Shown here: positions 23,083 to 32,101 of the stretch, piece by piece
Layout of the letters: every line of letters begins with the position of its first letter
How positions within the stretch are numbered: the stretch's first letter is position 1
Source: Actinomycetes bacterium
Lineage (GTDB): Bacteria; Actinomycetota; Actinomycetes; Actinomycetales; Cellulomonadaceae
NCBI GenBank assembly: GCA_023428465.1
Contig: JAEYXM010000065.1
Coordinates: 1-34,060, forward strand
DNA length: 34,060 nucleotides
Direction: 5' to 3'
The notes under the pieces: generated by a model
Told to the model about the DNA's origin: nothing
The model's database searches: none
The model's input: only the letters and a program-made list of their open reading frames with translations
Made by a program: the position numbers and the translations under genes

Positions 23083-26000
23083 TCAGCCGTAGAAGACCCG
23101 CTCCATGACGGCGCGCGCACGACGGCCGGTGCGCAGGTAGGACTCCTCGAGCTCCGCGGCAGAGCCCGGCGGCATCCCGAGGATCCGGGCGAGCCCGCCG
23201 AGCGCACGCACGTCGTGCGGCAGGACGTCGCCCGCCGTCCCGCCCACACGCCCGGTGAGGAGCACGATGGCGTCGCGCAACCGGGACGCGGTCAGCCACG
23301 CCTCGCGCAGGATGGCGGCGTCGGCCTCGGCGACCAGCTCCTCCGCGGCGGCCGCGTCGAGCGCCTCGAGGGTCGACGGGGTCTTCAGCGCGGGTACCTC
23401 GTGCGCGTGCTCGAGCTGCAGCAGCTGGACCGTCCACTCGACGTCGCTGAGCCCGCCGCGCCCGAGCTTGAGGTGCCGGGCCGGGTCGACGCCGCGAGGC
23501 AGCCGCTCGGCCTCCATCCGGGCCTTGAGGCGCCGGACCTCGCGGACGACGGTCGCGTCCGCGCCTCCCGCCGGGTACCGGAGGGGGTCGACGAGCGCCT
23601 CGAACCGCCGCCCCAGGTCCTCGTCGCCCGCCACGGGGCGTGCCCGCAGCAGCGCCTGGGCCTCCCACGGCGACGACCAGCGCTCGTAGTACTCCGCGTA
23701 GGACGCGAGCGTCCGCACCAGAGGACCGTTGCGGCCCTCGGGGCGAAGGTCGGCGTCGACCTCGAGCGCGGGCTCCGGACCCGTGGCCGACAGCAGGGCC
23801 CGGAGGCGCGCTGCCACGGCCGTGGCCTGGGCCTGGGCCGCGGCGGCGTCCGCGCCGGGCAGCGGGTCGTGCACGAACAGGACGTCGGCGTCCGAGCCGT
23901 AGCCCACCTCGCGCCCGCCGAGGCGGCCCATCGCCACGACCGACATGCGTGTGATGGCACCGTCCTCCCCGGCGACGTCGTACCACGCGATGCGCAGCCC
24001 TGCCGTCAGGACGACGTCGGTCGCCGCGGTGAGCGCGGCGGACGTGACTGGCACGGACGTGAGAGCGAGGGCCTCCGCCACGGCTGTCCGCGCCATCTCC
24101 CGACGCCGCAGCGCGCGCGCCAGGACCGTGGCGTCCTCCACGTCGCTGCGGCGCCGCAGCAACGCGTCCATCTCCACTGCGAGCCGTTCACGGTCCCGCG
24201 GGGCCAGGTCCGCGTCGTCGTCCAGCCAGGCGACCGACTCGGGCGAGCGGGCGAGCGCGTCCGCGACGTACCGCGACGACGCGAGTACCCGCGCGAGGCG
24301 CTGCGCCGCGGCACCGGAGTCCCGCAGCAGCTTCAGGTACCAGTGGGTCGAGCCGAGCTCGTCGGACAGCCGCCGGAACGCGAGGAGACCTGCGTCGGGG
24401 TCGCCGCCCTCCGCGAACCACCCGAGGAGGACGGGCAGCAGCTGGCGCTGGATCGCCGCGCGCCGGCTGACACCCTCGGTGAGGGCGGTGATGTGCCGCA
24501 TCGCGCCGGAGGGGTCGCGGTAGCCGATCGCCGCGAGGCGCGCACGTGCGGCCTCGGGCGCGAGCGAGACGTCCTCGCGTGACAGGCGCGCGGTCGCCGG
24601 CAGGAGCGGGCGGTAGAAGAGCTCCTCGTGCAGCCCGCGCACGTCGCGGCGCACCGCGCGCCACAGCGAGACGACGGCGTCGCCGTTGCGTAAGCCCACC
24701 GAGCGCGCCAGCCAGCGCAGATCGGCGTCGGTGCCGGGCATGAGGTGGGTGCGCCGGAGGCGGTGCAGCTGCAGCCGGTGCTCCAGGACCCGCAGGGTGC
24801 GGTAGCAGCTCGCGAGGCGCGCAGCGTGGTCGCGGCCGACGTACCCGCCGGCCGAGAGCGCCTCGAGCGCGGTGAGCGTCGTGGGGCTGCGCAGCTCGGG
24901 GTCGGTGCGCCCGTGCACGAGCTGCAGCAGCTGCACGGTGAACTCGACGTCGCGCAGGCCACCCGCGCCGAGCTTGATCTGACGGTCGGCCTCCGCGGCG
25001 GGCACGTTCTCCTCGACACGTCGGCGCATCGCCTGCGCGTCCTCGACGAAGTGCTCGCGCTCCGCGGCGGCCCAGACCATGGGCGAGATGCGCTCGAGGT
25101 AGGCCGCCCCGATCTCGCGGTCACCCGCGACGACGCGCGCTTTGAGCAGCGCCTGGAACTCCCAGGTCTTGGCCCAGCGCTCGTAGTACGCGACGTGGCT
25201 CGCGACCGTGCGCACCAGCGGGCCCTGCTTGCCCTCGGGGCGCAGGGCTGCGTCGACCGGCCAGAGCGCCGGCTCGGTGAATGTTTTGGCGCACGCCTTG
25301 CTGAGGCCCGCGGCCAGTCGCGTGGCGACCGCGAGCGCCTCCCCCTCCGCCGCGCCGTCGGCGGGCTCGGCGACGAAGATCACGTCGACGTCGGAGACGT
25401 AGTTGAGCTCCCGCCCGCCGCACTTGCCCATGCCCATCACGGCGAGGCGGGCCAGCGCGTGGTCGGGGTGCTCGGCGCGCGCGAGCGCGAGCCCCGCCTC
25501 GAGGGCGGCGGCTGCGAGCATCGCCAGGGCAGCCGCGACGTCCGGCAGGACGTCGCGGGGGTCGTCCGCGGCCAGGTCGGCTGCCGCGATGGCCGCCAGG
25601 CGTCGGCGGTAGGCCCGCCGCATCGCGTCCACGCCCTGCGCCCCGGTGACCGTCGCGACGGGGGCGTCGTCCGCGGGGGCGCCGACGGCGGCCAGCAGCT
25701 CGGCGCGAACGGCGTCGTCGTCGGAGGGCAGGTCGTCCATGAGGGCGCCGACGTCCGCCGGGTGCCGCACCAGGTGGTCGGCGAGTGCGCTGGAGGTGCC
25801 GAGGACCGCCAGGAGCCGGCGACGCGCGTCGCCGCCGGACGTGAGGACGTCGCACACCGCGGCGCGCGCGTCCCCGGTCGCGGCGTCGAGGAGCCGGGAC
25901 AGGGCCAGGAGGGCGTCGTCGGGCGAGGCGACCGCGCCCAGCTCGTCGAGGATCGGCGAGCCGTCGTCGATGACGCCCACGACCTCGCTCAGCGGGGCCG

Positions 26001-26100
26001 TGGCCAGCTGGGTCGTGGCGCGCCCAGGGTCGGTGAAGCCCAGCCGGACGAGCGTCCCCCGCAGCGACGGCGCCGGCCGACCCCCCGAGACCGCACTCAT
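23083..26100 (-). CDS. glnE: Bifunctional glutamine synthetase adenylyltransferase/deadenylase
   Basis: GlnE adds AMP to, or removes it from, type I glutamine synthetase according to nitrogen state. The 1005-residue protein has the two nucleotidyltransferase halves. The N-terminal one carries GMGKCGGRELNYVSD with D237 and D239 (deadenylation). The C-terminal one carries AMGRLGGREVGYGSD with D737 and D739 (adenylylation). Each is followed by a helical domain with LKLGxGGLxDVEWTVQLLQL or the equivalent DRQIKLGAGGLRDVEFTVQL. The length is as expected for actinobacterial GlnE. The ATG at 26100 comes immediately after the glnA2 TAG (TAGATG), so it is translated from the glnA2 message. The same glnA2-glnE arrangement is known in Mycobacterium tuberculosis. 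Confidence 0.97.
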   Translation of the reverse strand: MSAVSGGRPAPSLRGTLVRLGFTDPGRATTQLATAPLSEVVGVIDDGSPILDELGAVASPDDALLALSRLLDAATGDARAAVCDVLTSGGDARRRLLAVLGTSSALADHLVRHPADVGALMDDLPSDDDAVRAELLAAVGAPADDAPVATVTGAQGVDAMRRAYRRRLAAIAAADLAADDPRDVLPDVAAALAMLAAAALEAGLALARAEHPDHALARLAVMGMGKCGGRELNYVSDVDVIFVAEPADGAAEGEALAVATRLAAGLSKACAKTFTEPALWPVDAALRPEGKQGPLVRTVASHVAYYERWAKTWEFQALLKARVVAGDREIGAAYLERISPMVWAAAEREHFVEDAQAMRRRVEENVPAAEADRQIKLGAGGLRDVEFTVQLLQLVHGRTDPELRSPTTLTALEALSAGGYVGRDHAARLASCYRTLRVLEHRLQLHRLRRTHLMPGTDADLRWLARSVGLRNGDAVVSLWRAVRRDVRGLHEELFYRPLLPATARLSREDVSLAPEAARARLAAIGYRDPSGAMRHITALTEGVSRRAAIQRQLLPVLLGWFAEGGDPDAGLLAFRRLSDELGSTHWYLKLLRDSGAAAQRLARVLASSRYVADALARSPESVAWLDDDADLAPRDRERLAVEMDALLRRRSDVEDATVLARALRRREMARTAVAEALALTSVPVTSAALTAATDVVLTAGLRIAWYDVAGEDGAITRMSVVAMGRLGGREVGYGSDADVLFVHDPLPGADAAAAQAQATAVAARLRALLSATGPEPALEVDADLRPEGRNGPLVRTLASYAEYYERWSSPWEAQALLRARPVAGDEDLGRRFEALVDPLRYPAGGADATVVREVRRLKARMEAERLPRGVDPARHLKLGRGGLSDVEWTVQLLQLEHAHEVPALKTPSTLEALDAAAAEELVAEADAAILREAWLTASRLRDAIVLLTGRVGGTAGDVLPHDVRALGGLARILGMPPGSAAELEESYLRTGRRARAVMERVFYG

Positions 26101-27438
26101 CTACAGGACCGGCAGGTACCGCTGGAGCTCGAACGGCGTGACCTGGCTGCGGTACGCGTTCCACTCCTCCCGCTTGTTGCGCAGCACGAAGTTGAAGACG
26201 TGCTCGCCCAGCGTCTCGGCGACGAGCTCGGAGCTCTCCATGATCGAGATCGCCTGCTCGAGCGACGACGGCAGGGGCTGGATCCCCAGGGCGCGACGCT
26301 CGGCGTCGGTCAGCTCCCACACGTCGTCCTCGGCGCCGTCGGGCAGCTCGTAGCCCTCCTCGATGCCCTTGAGGCCGGCCGCGAGGAGCACCGCGAACGC
26401 CAGGTACGGGTTGGTCGCCGAGTCGAGCGCGCGGTACTCGACGCGCGTCGAGTTGCCCTTGCCCGGCTTGTACAGCGGCACGCGCACGAGCGCGGAGCGG
26501 TTGTTGTGCCCCCAGCAGATGAAGGACGGCGCCTCGGCGCCGCCCCAGAGCCGCTTGTAGGAGTTCACGTACTGGTTCGTGATGGCGGAGATCTCCGCTG
26601 CGTGCCGCAGGAGCCCCGCGATGAAGCTGCGGCCCGTCTGGGACAGCTCCATGGGCGCGCTGGCCTCGTAGAAGGCGTTCCGGTCGCCCTCGAAGAGCGA
26701 CAGGTGCGTGTGCATGCCGGAGCCCGGCTGGTCCGGCAGCGGCTTGGGCATGAAGGACGCGTACACGCCCTGCTCGAGGGCCATCTCCTTGACGACGGTG
26801 CGGAACGTCTGGATGTTGTCCGCAGTCGTCAGCGCGTCCGCGTAGCGCAGGTCGATCTCGTTCTGACCCGGGCCGGCCTCGTGGTGGGAGAACTCCACCG
26901 AGATCCCCATGGACTCGAGCATCGAGATCGCTGCACGACGGAAGTCGTGACCCGTGCCGCGCGGCACGTGGTCGAAGTAGCCCCCCTGGTCCACGGGCAC
27001 GAGCGGTTTGCCGGGCTCCGCGGGGTTCTCGAACAGGTAGAACTCCACCTCGGGGTGCGTGTAGAAGGTGAAGCCCTTGTCCGTGGCCCGCGCGAGCGCG
27101 CGCTTGAGCACGTGCCGGGGGTCCGCGAGCGACGGCTGCCCGTCCGGGGTGAGCACGTCGCAGAACATGCGCGCGGTCCCGTGGGTCTCGCCCCGCCAGG
27201 GCAGCACCTGGAACGTCGACGGGTCCGGCTTGGCGAGCATGTCGGCCTCGTAGACGCGCGTGAGGCCCTCGATGGCGCTCCCGTCGAAGCCGATGCCCTC
27301 GCCGAAGGCGGACTCCAGCTCGGCCGGGGCGACCGCCACCGACTTCAGGATCCCGAGCACGTCGGTGAACCAGAGACGGATGAAGCGGATGTCGCGCTCC
27401 TCGACGGTGCGGAGGACGAACTCCTGCTGCCTGTCCAT
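26101..27438 (-). CDS. glnA2: Type I glutamine synthetase, GlnA2-like
   Basis: The enzyme makes glutamine from glutamate, ammonia and ATP. The 445-residue product shows the conserved signatures: GFDGSAIEG near the N-terminus, FYTHPEVEFYLF, SHHEAGPGQNEID, PGSGMHTHLSL, NSYKRL, and NNRSALVRVPLY with VEYRALDSATNPYLAFA. The length of about 446 fits the alpha subtype (GlnA2). The tyrosine that GlnE modifies in GlnA1 is not found: the matching place reads DDVWELT, with Trp instead of Tyr. The enzyme is therefore probably not adenylylated even though glnE follows directly. The ATG at 27438 with AGGA 7 bp upstream is preferred to a GTG two codons earlier. Confidence 0.95.
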   Translation of the reverse strand: MDRQQEFVLRTVEERDIRFIRLWFTDVLGILKSVAVAPAELESAFGEGIGFDGSAIEGLTRVYEADMLAKPDPSTFQVLPWRGETHGTARMFCDVLTPDGQPSLADPRHVLKRALARATDKGFTFYTHPEVEFYLFENPAEPGKPLVPVDQGGYFDHVPRGTGHDFRRAAISMLESMGISVEFSHHEAGPGQNEIDLRYADALTTADNIQTFRTVVKEMALEQGVYASFMPKPLPDQPGSGMHTHLSLFEGDRNAFYEASAPMELSQTGRSFIAGLLRHAAEISAITNQYVNSYKRLWGGAEAPSFICWGHNNRSALVRVPLYKPGKGNSTRVEYRALDSATNPYLAFAVLLAAGLKGIEEGYELPDGAEDDVWELTDAERRALGIQPLPSSLEQAISIMESSELVAETLGEHVFNFVLRNKREEWNAYRSQVTPFELQRYLPVL

Positions 27439-27598
27439 GACCACATCCTGCCGTACCGATGTTGCGCGGACGTGACGGCGCGACGCGGCGGTGCCCGCGA
27501 CGTGCCCGCTACGTACGCCCGACCTGCTCCCGACCTACGCGCGGCCTACCACAGGCCCCGATCGGGGCCCGACGGCGGTCCGCGTCTCCCGCCGCGGT

Positions 27599-27612
27599 TA
27601 GGGTTGGTGACC
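27599..27612 (+). promoter_or_regulatory. -10 box placing nadE as a leaderless transcript
   Basis: TAGGGT (27599-27604) matches TANNNT and ends 8 bp before the nadE ATG. Transcription would start at or next to the start codon. No clear -35 is seen, as is usual for such promoters. Confidence 0.5.
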
Positions 27613-29256
27613 ATGGCGCTGCGCATCGCACTGGCCCAGATCGACACGTGCGTCGGGGACGTCGCCGGCAACGCCGCGCGCATCCTCGACGCGGCCTCCC
27701 GCGCAGCGGCTGCGGGCGCGCGGCTCGTCGCCTTCCCGGAGATGACCGTGACCGGGTACCCCATCGAGGACCTCGCGCTGCGCGACTCCTTCGCCCGCGG
27801 TGCGCACGCGGCACTGGAGGACGTCGCAGCAGGCCTGGTCGAGCGCGGCCTCGCCGACGTCACGGTGATGGTCGGGACACTCGGCCGCACCGACGCCGGA
27901 CGGCCCACCAACCGGGCCGTCGTCCTGCGCGGCGGCCAGGTGATCGCGCAGTACGACAAGCACCACCTGCCCAACTACGGCGTCTTCGACGAGTACCGGA
28001 TCTTCGCCCCCGGCGAGGCCGGCTGCGTCGTCGAGGTCGACGGGCGGCGCGTCGGCGTCGTCGTCTGCGAGGACATCTGGGTCGACGGCGGACCCCTGCC
28101 CGCGATGGGTGACGCGGACCTGCTCGTGGTGCTCAACGGCTCGCCCTACGAGGAGGGCAAGGTGCACGTGCGCCTCGAGACCGCCGGGCGCCGCGCCGCC
28201 GAGGTCGACGCCCCGGTCGCGTACGTGAACATGGTGGGCGGCCAGGACGACCTGGTCTTCGACGGCGGCTCGTTCGTCGTCGGGCCGGACGGCGAGCTGC
28301 TCGCGCGCGCACCACAGTTCGTCGAGGACGTCCTGCTGTGGGACCTGCCCGACGCCGGTGACGCGCTCATCGCAGGCCGGGTCGCCGAGCCGCTGGAGCC
28401 CGATGCCGAGGTCTACGCGGCGCTCGTCACGGGACTCCGGGGCTACGCGACGAAGAACGGCTTCCGGTCCGTCGCGCTCGGCCTGTCGGGCGGGATCGAC
28501 TCCGCGCTCGTCGCGGCCATCGCGGCCGACGCCCTGGGCGGCGGGAACGTCGTCGGCGTCTCGATGCCGTCGCGGCACTCCTCCGACCACTCCAAGGACG
28601 ACGCAGCGGACCTCGCCCAGCGCATCGGCGCCGACTATCGCGTGCAACCCATCGCCCCGATGGTCGAGGCGTTCGAGGGCCGGCTGGACCTGCCCGGCGT
28701 CGCGGGCGAGAACCTGCAGTCCCGCATGCGCGGCGTCGTCCTCATGGCCCTGTCGAACGTCGAGGGGCACCTCGTGCTCGCGACGGGCAACAAGTCCGAG
28801 CTCGCGGTCGGCTACTCGACGATCTACGGGGACGCCGTCGGTGGCTACGCGCCGCTGAAGGACGTGGACAAGTCGCGGGTGTGGGCCCTGTCGCGGTGGC
28901 GCAACCAGGCGGCCCTGGACGCCGGCGACGTGCCCCCGATCCCCGAGAGCTCGATCACCAAGCCGCCGTCCGCCGAGCTCGCCCCCGGTCAGCTCGACAC
29001 GGACTCCCTCCCCCCGTACCACCTGCTCGACGAGGTGCTCGACGCGTACGTCGAGCACGCAGAGGGACGCGCCGAGCTCCTCGCGCGCGGCTTCGACGCC
29101 GCCGTCGTGGACCGCGTCCTGCAGCTCGTCGACCGTGCGGAGTGGAAACGCCGCCAGTACCCGCCCGGCCCGAAGGTGACGGCGCTCGCCTTCGGCCGGG
29201 ACCGCAGGCTGCCGGTGACGAACCGGTGGCGCGAGCCGATGGGAGACCCCCGATGA
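27613..29256 (+). CDS. nadE: Glutamine-dependent NAD+ synthase
   Basis: The enzyme makes NAD+ from deamido-NAD+, ATP and glutamine-derived ammonia. The 547-residue protein has an N-terminal carbon-nitrogen hydrolase (glutaminase) domain with the triad E43 (FPEMTVTGYP), K116 (YDKHHLPNYGVFDE) and C152 (VVCEDIW). A C-terminal NAD synthase domain has the ATP loop SGGIDS at 292-297, STIYGD and KPPSAEL. Its size is like the Rhodobacter-type two-domain enzymes rather than the about 680-residue M. tuberculosis form. The ATG at 27613 is inferred to be leaderless. The stop overlaps panB by 4 nt (ATGA), giving a small cofactor operon (NAD, then CoA precursor). Confidence 0.95.
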   Translation: MALRIALAQIDTCVGDVAGNAARILDAASRAAAAGARLVAFPEMTVTGYPIEDLALRDSFARGAHAALEDVAAGLVERGLADVTVMVGTLGRTDAGRPTNRAVVLRGGQVIAQYDKHHLPNYGVFDEYRIFAPGEAGCVVEVDGRRVGVVVCEDIWVDGGPLPAMGDADLLVVLNGSPYEEGKVHVRLETAGRRAAEVDAPVAYVNMVGGQDDLVFDGGSFVVGPDGELLARAPQFVEDVLLWDLPDAGDALIAGRVAEPLEPDAEVYAALVTGLRGYATKNGFRSVALGLSGGIDSALVAAIAADALGGGNVVGVSMPSRHSSDHSKDDAADLAQRIGADYRVQPIAPMVEAFEGRLDLPGVAGENLQSRMRGVVLMALSNVEGHLVLATGNKSELAVGYSTIYGDAVGGYAPLKDVDKSRVWALSRWRNQAALDAGDVPPIPESSITKPPSAELAPGQLDTDSLPPYHLLDEVLDAYVEHAEGRAELLARGFDAAVVDRVLQLVDRAEWKRRQYPPGPKVTALAFGRDRRLPVTNRWREPMGDPR

Positions 29257-30113
29257 CCGAAAGCACGCCCGTCCAGCCGACGTCCGGCACCACCCCGACG
29301 CCGAGGACCACTCCTCGTCGCGTGCGGGTGCACCACCTGCGCGAGGCGAAGGAGCGCGGGGAGAAGATCACCATGCTCACCGCCTACGACGCGCCGACCG
29401 CCGAGGTCTTCGACGAGGCCGGCACGGACGTCCTGCTCGTGGGCGACTCGCTGGGCGACAACTTCTACGGCTATGCGACCACCCTCCCGGTGACGCTCGA
29501 CGAGATGATCCACCACGGACGCGCCGTCGCGGGCGCCACGCGGCGGGCGCTCGTCGTCGTCGACCTGCCGTTCGGCTCCTACGAGGCGTCGCCGCAGCAC
29601 GCGCACGCGAGCGCGGTCCGCGTCATGAAGGAGACCGGGGCCACGGCCGTGAAGTTCGAGGGTGGCCGCCGGGTCGCGGATCACGTACGGCTGCTCGTGT
29701 CCTCGGGCATCCCCGTGATGGGCCACCTGGGCTACACGCCGCAGTCCGAGAACTCCCTCGGCGGCAAGCGCGTGCAGGGCCGCGGGCAGGACGCCGCCGA
29801 GCGGCTGAGCGAGGACGCCCTCGCCCTGCAGGAGGCCGGTGCCTTCGCCGTCGTCCTCGAGATGGTGCCGGCGCCCCTCGCGGCGCGCATCACCGAGATC
29901 CTGGCGATCCCGACGATCGGCATCGGCGCGGGGCCGAGTTGCGACGGCCAGGTGCTCGTGTGGCCCGACATGGCGGGCATGCTGACCTGGACGCCGCGCT
30001 TCGCGAAGGCCTACGGCCGCGTGCGCGAGGAGCTCGCGTCCGCCGCGCGCGCCTACAACGAGGAGGTCCGGGGCGGCGTCTTCCCCGACATCGAGCACAG
30101 CTTCACCGAGTGA
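29253..30113 (+). CDS. panB: 3-methyl-2-oxobutanoate hydroxymethyltransferase
   Basis: PanB transfers a hydroxymethyl group from 5,10-methylene-THF to 2-oxoisovalerate, the first step to pantothenate and CoA. The 286-residue protein has the (beta/alpha)8 signatures: TAYDAPTAEVFDEAG, LLVGDSLG with metal ligand D65, VVDLPFGSY with D104, AVKFEGG with K134 and E136, and GHLGYTPQS. VLEMVPA with catalytic E203 and TIGIGAGPSCDGQVLV follow. A Pro/Thr-rich N-terminal extension of about 20 residues precedes the core. The loop after D65 reads DNFYGYATTLPVT, a variant of the usual sequence. Its ATG overlaps nadE; its 3' end overlaps the convergent small gene by 11 nt. No other pantothenate gene is in the window. 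Confidence 0.96.
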   Translation: MTESTPVQPTSGTTPTPRTTPRRVRVHHLREAKERGEKITMLTAYDAPTAEVFDEAGTDVLLVGDSLGDNFYGYATTLPVTLDEMIHHGRAVAGATRRALVVVDLPFGSYEASPQHAHASAVRVMKETGATAVKFEGGRRVADHVRLLVSSGIPVMGHLGYTPQSENSLGGKRVQGRGQDAAERLSEDALALQEAGAFAVVLEMVPAPLAARITEILAIPTIGIGAGPSCDGQVLVWPDMAGMLTWTPRFAKAYGRVREELASAARAYNEEVRGGVFPDIEHSFTE

Positions 30114-30321
30114 CGTCGGGCCACCCGTCGTCGTTCCACTGGCGGTCCTCCTCGTCCCACGCCTCGGTGCGCTGGGCAGCGCGCTCGTAGGCGTGCTCCG
30201 CCTCGGCGCGCGTCGCATACGGGCCCATGCGGTCGAGGGCGGGGCTCTGGCGGCCCTGTTCCACCTGACCGGTCGCCGTGTTGACCCAGAACTCGTCGTC
30301 GTGGCTCTCCGTGGCCGTCAT
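30103..30321 (-). CDS. Small SPOR-like hypothetical protein, 72 residues
   Basis: The acidic 72-residue protein carries EFWVNTATGQVEQGRQSPAL followed by RMGPYATRAEAEHAYERA. This pattern is found in short actinobacterial proteins that databases tend to label SPOR-domain. There is no signal peptide or membrane helix, so it is probably cytosolic. The start at 30321 is supported by GGAGGG a few bases upstream. The gene converges on panB with an 11-nt overlap and is divergent from map, 50 bp away. Proteins of this type often lie next to map in related genomes, but no function is known to me. Confidence 0.8.
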   Translation of the reverse strand: MTATESHDDEFWVNTATGQVEQGRQSPALDRMGPYATRAEAEHAYERAAQRTEAWDEEDRQWNDDGWPDVTR

Positions 30322-30358
30322 GAGCCCTCCCCTCGCCAGGCGGTGTCCCGTCCTTCCG

Positions 30359-30371
30359 TAGACTGCCAGGC
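30359..30371 (+). promoter_or_regulatory. -10 box placing map as a leaderless transcript
   Basis: TAGACT (30359-30364) ends 7 bp before the map ATG, the spacing expected when the transcript begins at the start codon. No ribosome-binding site precedes the ATG apart from CCAGG. Confidence 0.5.
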
Positions 30372-31262
30372 ATGACGCTCACGCACGCGCCGGAGGGTCG
30401 CCTGACGCCAGGCACCGTCAGCCCGCTCCGCTCCGTCCCGCCGGGCGTCGAGCTCCCCGAGTACGTGGGCAAGGACCGCGAGCGGCCGTTCACGGGCTCC
30501 GAGGTCAAGGACGCCGGGACGATCGAGCGCATCCGGGTCGCCGGGCGCATCGCGGCGCAGGCGATCGCCGAGGTGGGCCGCCACGTGCGCCCGGGCATCA
30601 CGACCGACGAGCTGGACCGCATCGGCCACGAGTTCGTGTGCGACCACGGCGCCTACCCGTCGGCGCTGCGCTACCGGCCGCACCCGAGCTCGGTGGAGTT
30701 CCCCAAGTCGATCTGCACCTCGGTGAACGAGGTGATCTGCCACGGCATCCCCGACTCGACGGTCATCGCCGAGGGCGACCTGGTGAAGGTCGACATCACG
30801 GCGTACAAGGACGGCGTGCACGGCGACTCGTGCGTCACGTTCGCGGCGGGCGAGGTCGACGAGGAGTCCGCACGGCTCGTCGAGGTCACGCGCGAGGCGC
30901 TCGCCCGGGGCCTGCGGGCGGTGCGCCCGGGCCGCCAGATCAACGTCATCGGGCATGTCATCGAGAAGTACGCGGCGCGCTTCGGCTACGGCGTCGTGCG
31001 GGACTTCACCGGCCACGGCGTCGGCGAAGCATTCCACTCGGGCCTGATCGTGCCGCACTACGACTCGGCACCCCTGCACGCGACCGTCATCGAGCCCGGC
31101 ATGGTCTTCACGATCGAGCCGATGCTGAACCTGGGCACGCACGAGTGGGAGATGTGGGACGACGGCTGGACCGTCGTGACAGCAGACCGACGCCGGAGCG
31201 CTCAGTTCGAGCACACCCTCGTCGTCACCGAGACCGGGGCGGAGGTCCTGACACTGCCATGA
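30372..31262 (+). CDS. map: Type I methionine aminopeptidase
   Basis: The enzyme removes the initiator methionine from new proteins. The 296-residue product has the full metal site: D141 (KVDITAY), D152 (HGDSC), H215 (TGHGVG), E249 (TIEPML) and E280 (FEHTLVV), plus H124 in CHGIPD. An N-terminal extension of about 40 residues with SVPPGVELPEYVG resembles the SH3-ligand-like extension of actinobacterial MetAP1c. The ATG at 30372 follows a TANNNT box by 7 bp. Its stop overlaps ppgK by 4 nt (ATGA), linking the two in one operon. Confidence 0.97.
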   Translation: MTLTHAPEGRLTPGTVSPLRSVPPGVELPEYVGKDRERPFTGSEVKDAGTIERIRVAGRIAAQAIAEVGRHVRPGITTDELDRIGHEFVCDHGAYPSALRYRPHPSSVEFPKSICTSVNEVICHGIPDSTVIAEGDLVKVDITAYKDGVHGDSCVTFAAGEVDEESARLVEVTREALARGLRAVRPGRQINVIGHVIEKYAARFGYGVVRDFTGHGVGEAFHSGLIVPHYDSAPLHATVIEPGMVFTIEPMLNLGTHEWEMWDDGWTVVTADRRRSAQFEHTLVVTETGAEVLTLP

Positions 31263-32017
31263 GCACCATCGGGTTCGGCATCGACATCGGCGGCAGCGGC
31301 ATCAAGGGTGCCCCCGTCGACCTGGCCACGGGCGAGTTCACGGCGGAGCGGCTGCGCATCCCGACGCCGCAGCCGTCCACCCCGGCGGCGGTCGCCGAGA
31401 CGGTGGCGCGCCTCGTGGCGTCCTTCGACCTGGCACCGGGCACGCCCCTGGGCGTGACCTTCCCCGCCGTCATCCAGCACGGGGTCGCGCGAACGGCCGC
31501 GAACGTCGACGACGCCTGGATCGGGACGGATGTCTCGGCCGTGCTCGGTGCGGCGACCGGGAGGCGCGTCCTCACCGTGAACGACGCCGACGCGGCCGGG
31601 TACGCCGAGACCGTGTACGGGGCCGCGCGGGGCCACGCCGGCGCGGTGCTCGTGGTGACGCTCGGCACGGGCATCGGCTCGTGCCTCGTGGTGGACGGCA
31701 CGCTCGTGCCGAACACCGAGCTAGGGCACCTCGAGGTCGACGGCCGCGACGCCGAGTCGCGCGCGTCGGACGCCGCGCGCGAGCGCGACGACCTCGACTG
31801 GGAGCAGTGGGCCGAACGCCTCCAGCGGTACTTCCGTGTCGTGGAGGACCTGTTGTGGCCGGACCTGATCGTCGTCGGCGGGGGTGTCAGCAAGAGGCAC
31901 ACCCAGTTCCTGCCGTTCCTGGACCTGCGCACCCCGATCGTCCCGGCGGGCCTGCGCAACGCCGCGGGAATCGTCGGTGCGGCCGCGCTCGCCGCCCACG
32001 GGATCGCGCTCGACTGA
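31259..32017 (+). CDS. ppgK: Polyphosphate glucokinase
   Basis: The enzyme phosphorylates glucose with polyphosphate or ATP and is characteristic of actinobacteria. The 252-residue ROK-fold protein shows the phosphate loop GIDIGGSGIKG at 7-17, VTFPAVIQHG, and VNDADAAGYAE with the catalytic Asp region at 109-111. LGTGIGS at 135-141 and NTELGHLEVDG at 152-162 follow, then WEQWAERLQRYF and LIVVGGGVSK. Length and motifs match the M. tuberculosis and Arthrobacter type. The ATG lies inside the end of map, so expression is coupled to it. Confidence 0.95.
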   Translation: MSTIGFGIDIGGSGIKGAPVDLATGEFTAERLRIPTPQPSTPAAVAETVARLVASFDLAPGTPLGVTFPAVIQHGVARTAANVDDAWIGTDVSAVLGAATGRRVLTVNDADAAGYAETVYGAARGHAGAVLVVTLGTGIGSCLVVDGTLVPNTELGHLEVDGRDAESRASDAARERDDLDWEQWAERLQRYFRVVEDLLWPDLIVVGGGVSKRHTQFLPFLDLRTPIVPAGLRNAAGIVGAAALAAHGIALD

Positions 32018-32101
32018 CGTGCCCGCCCCTGTCCCGCACTCCCCCGCGAGCCGGGTGACCGGCGTCGTCCGCGACCCCGCCGATGGCGGGCAGGTCTCGC
32101 G

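Noticed and set aside
24745..27612. Long plus-strand frame running into nadE, antisense to glnE and glnA2
   Set aside because: Only the part from 27613 has NAD synthase motifs. The upstream part mirrors glnE/glnA2 and has repetitive Arg/Gly/Val composition.
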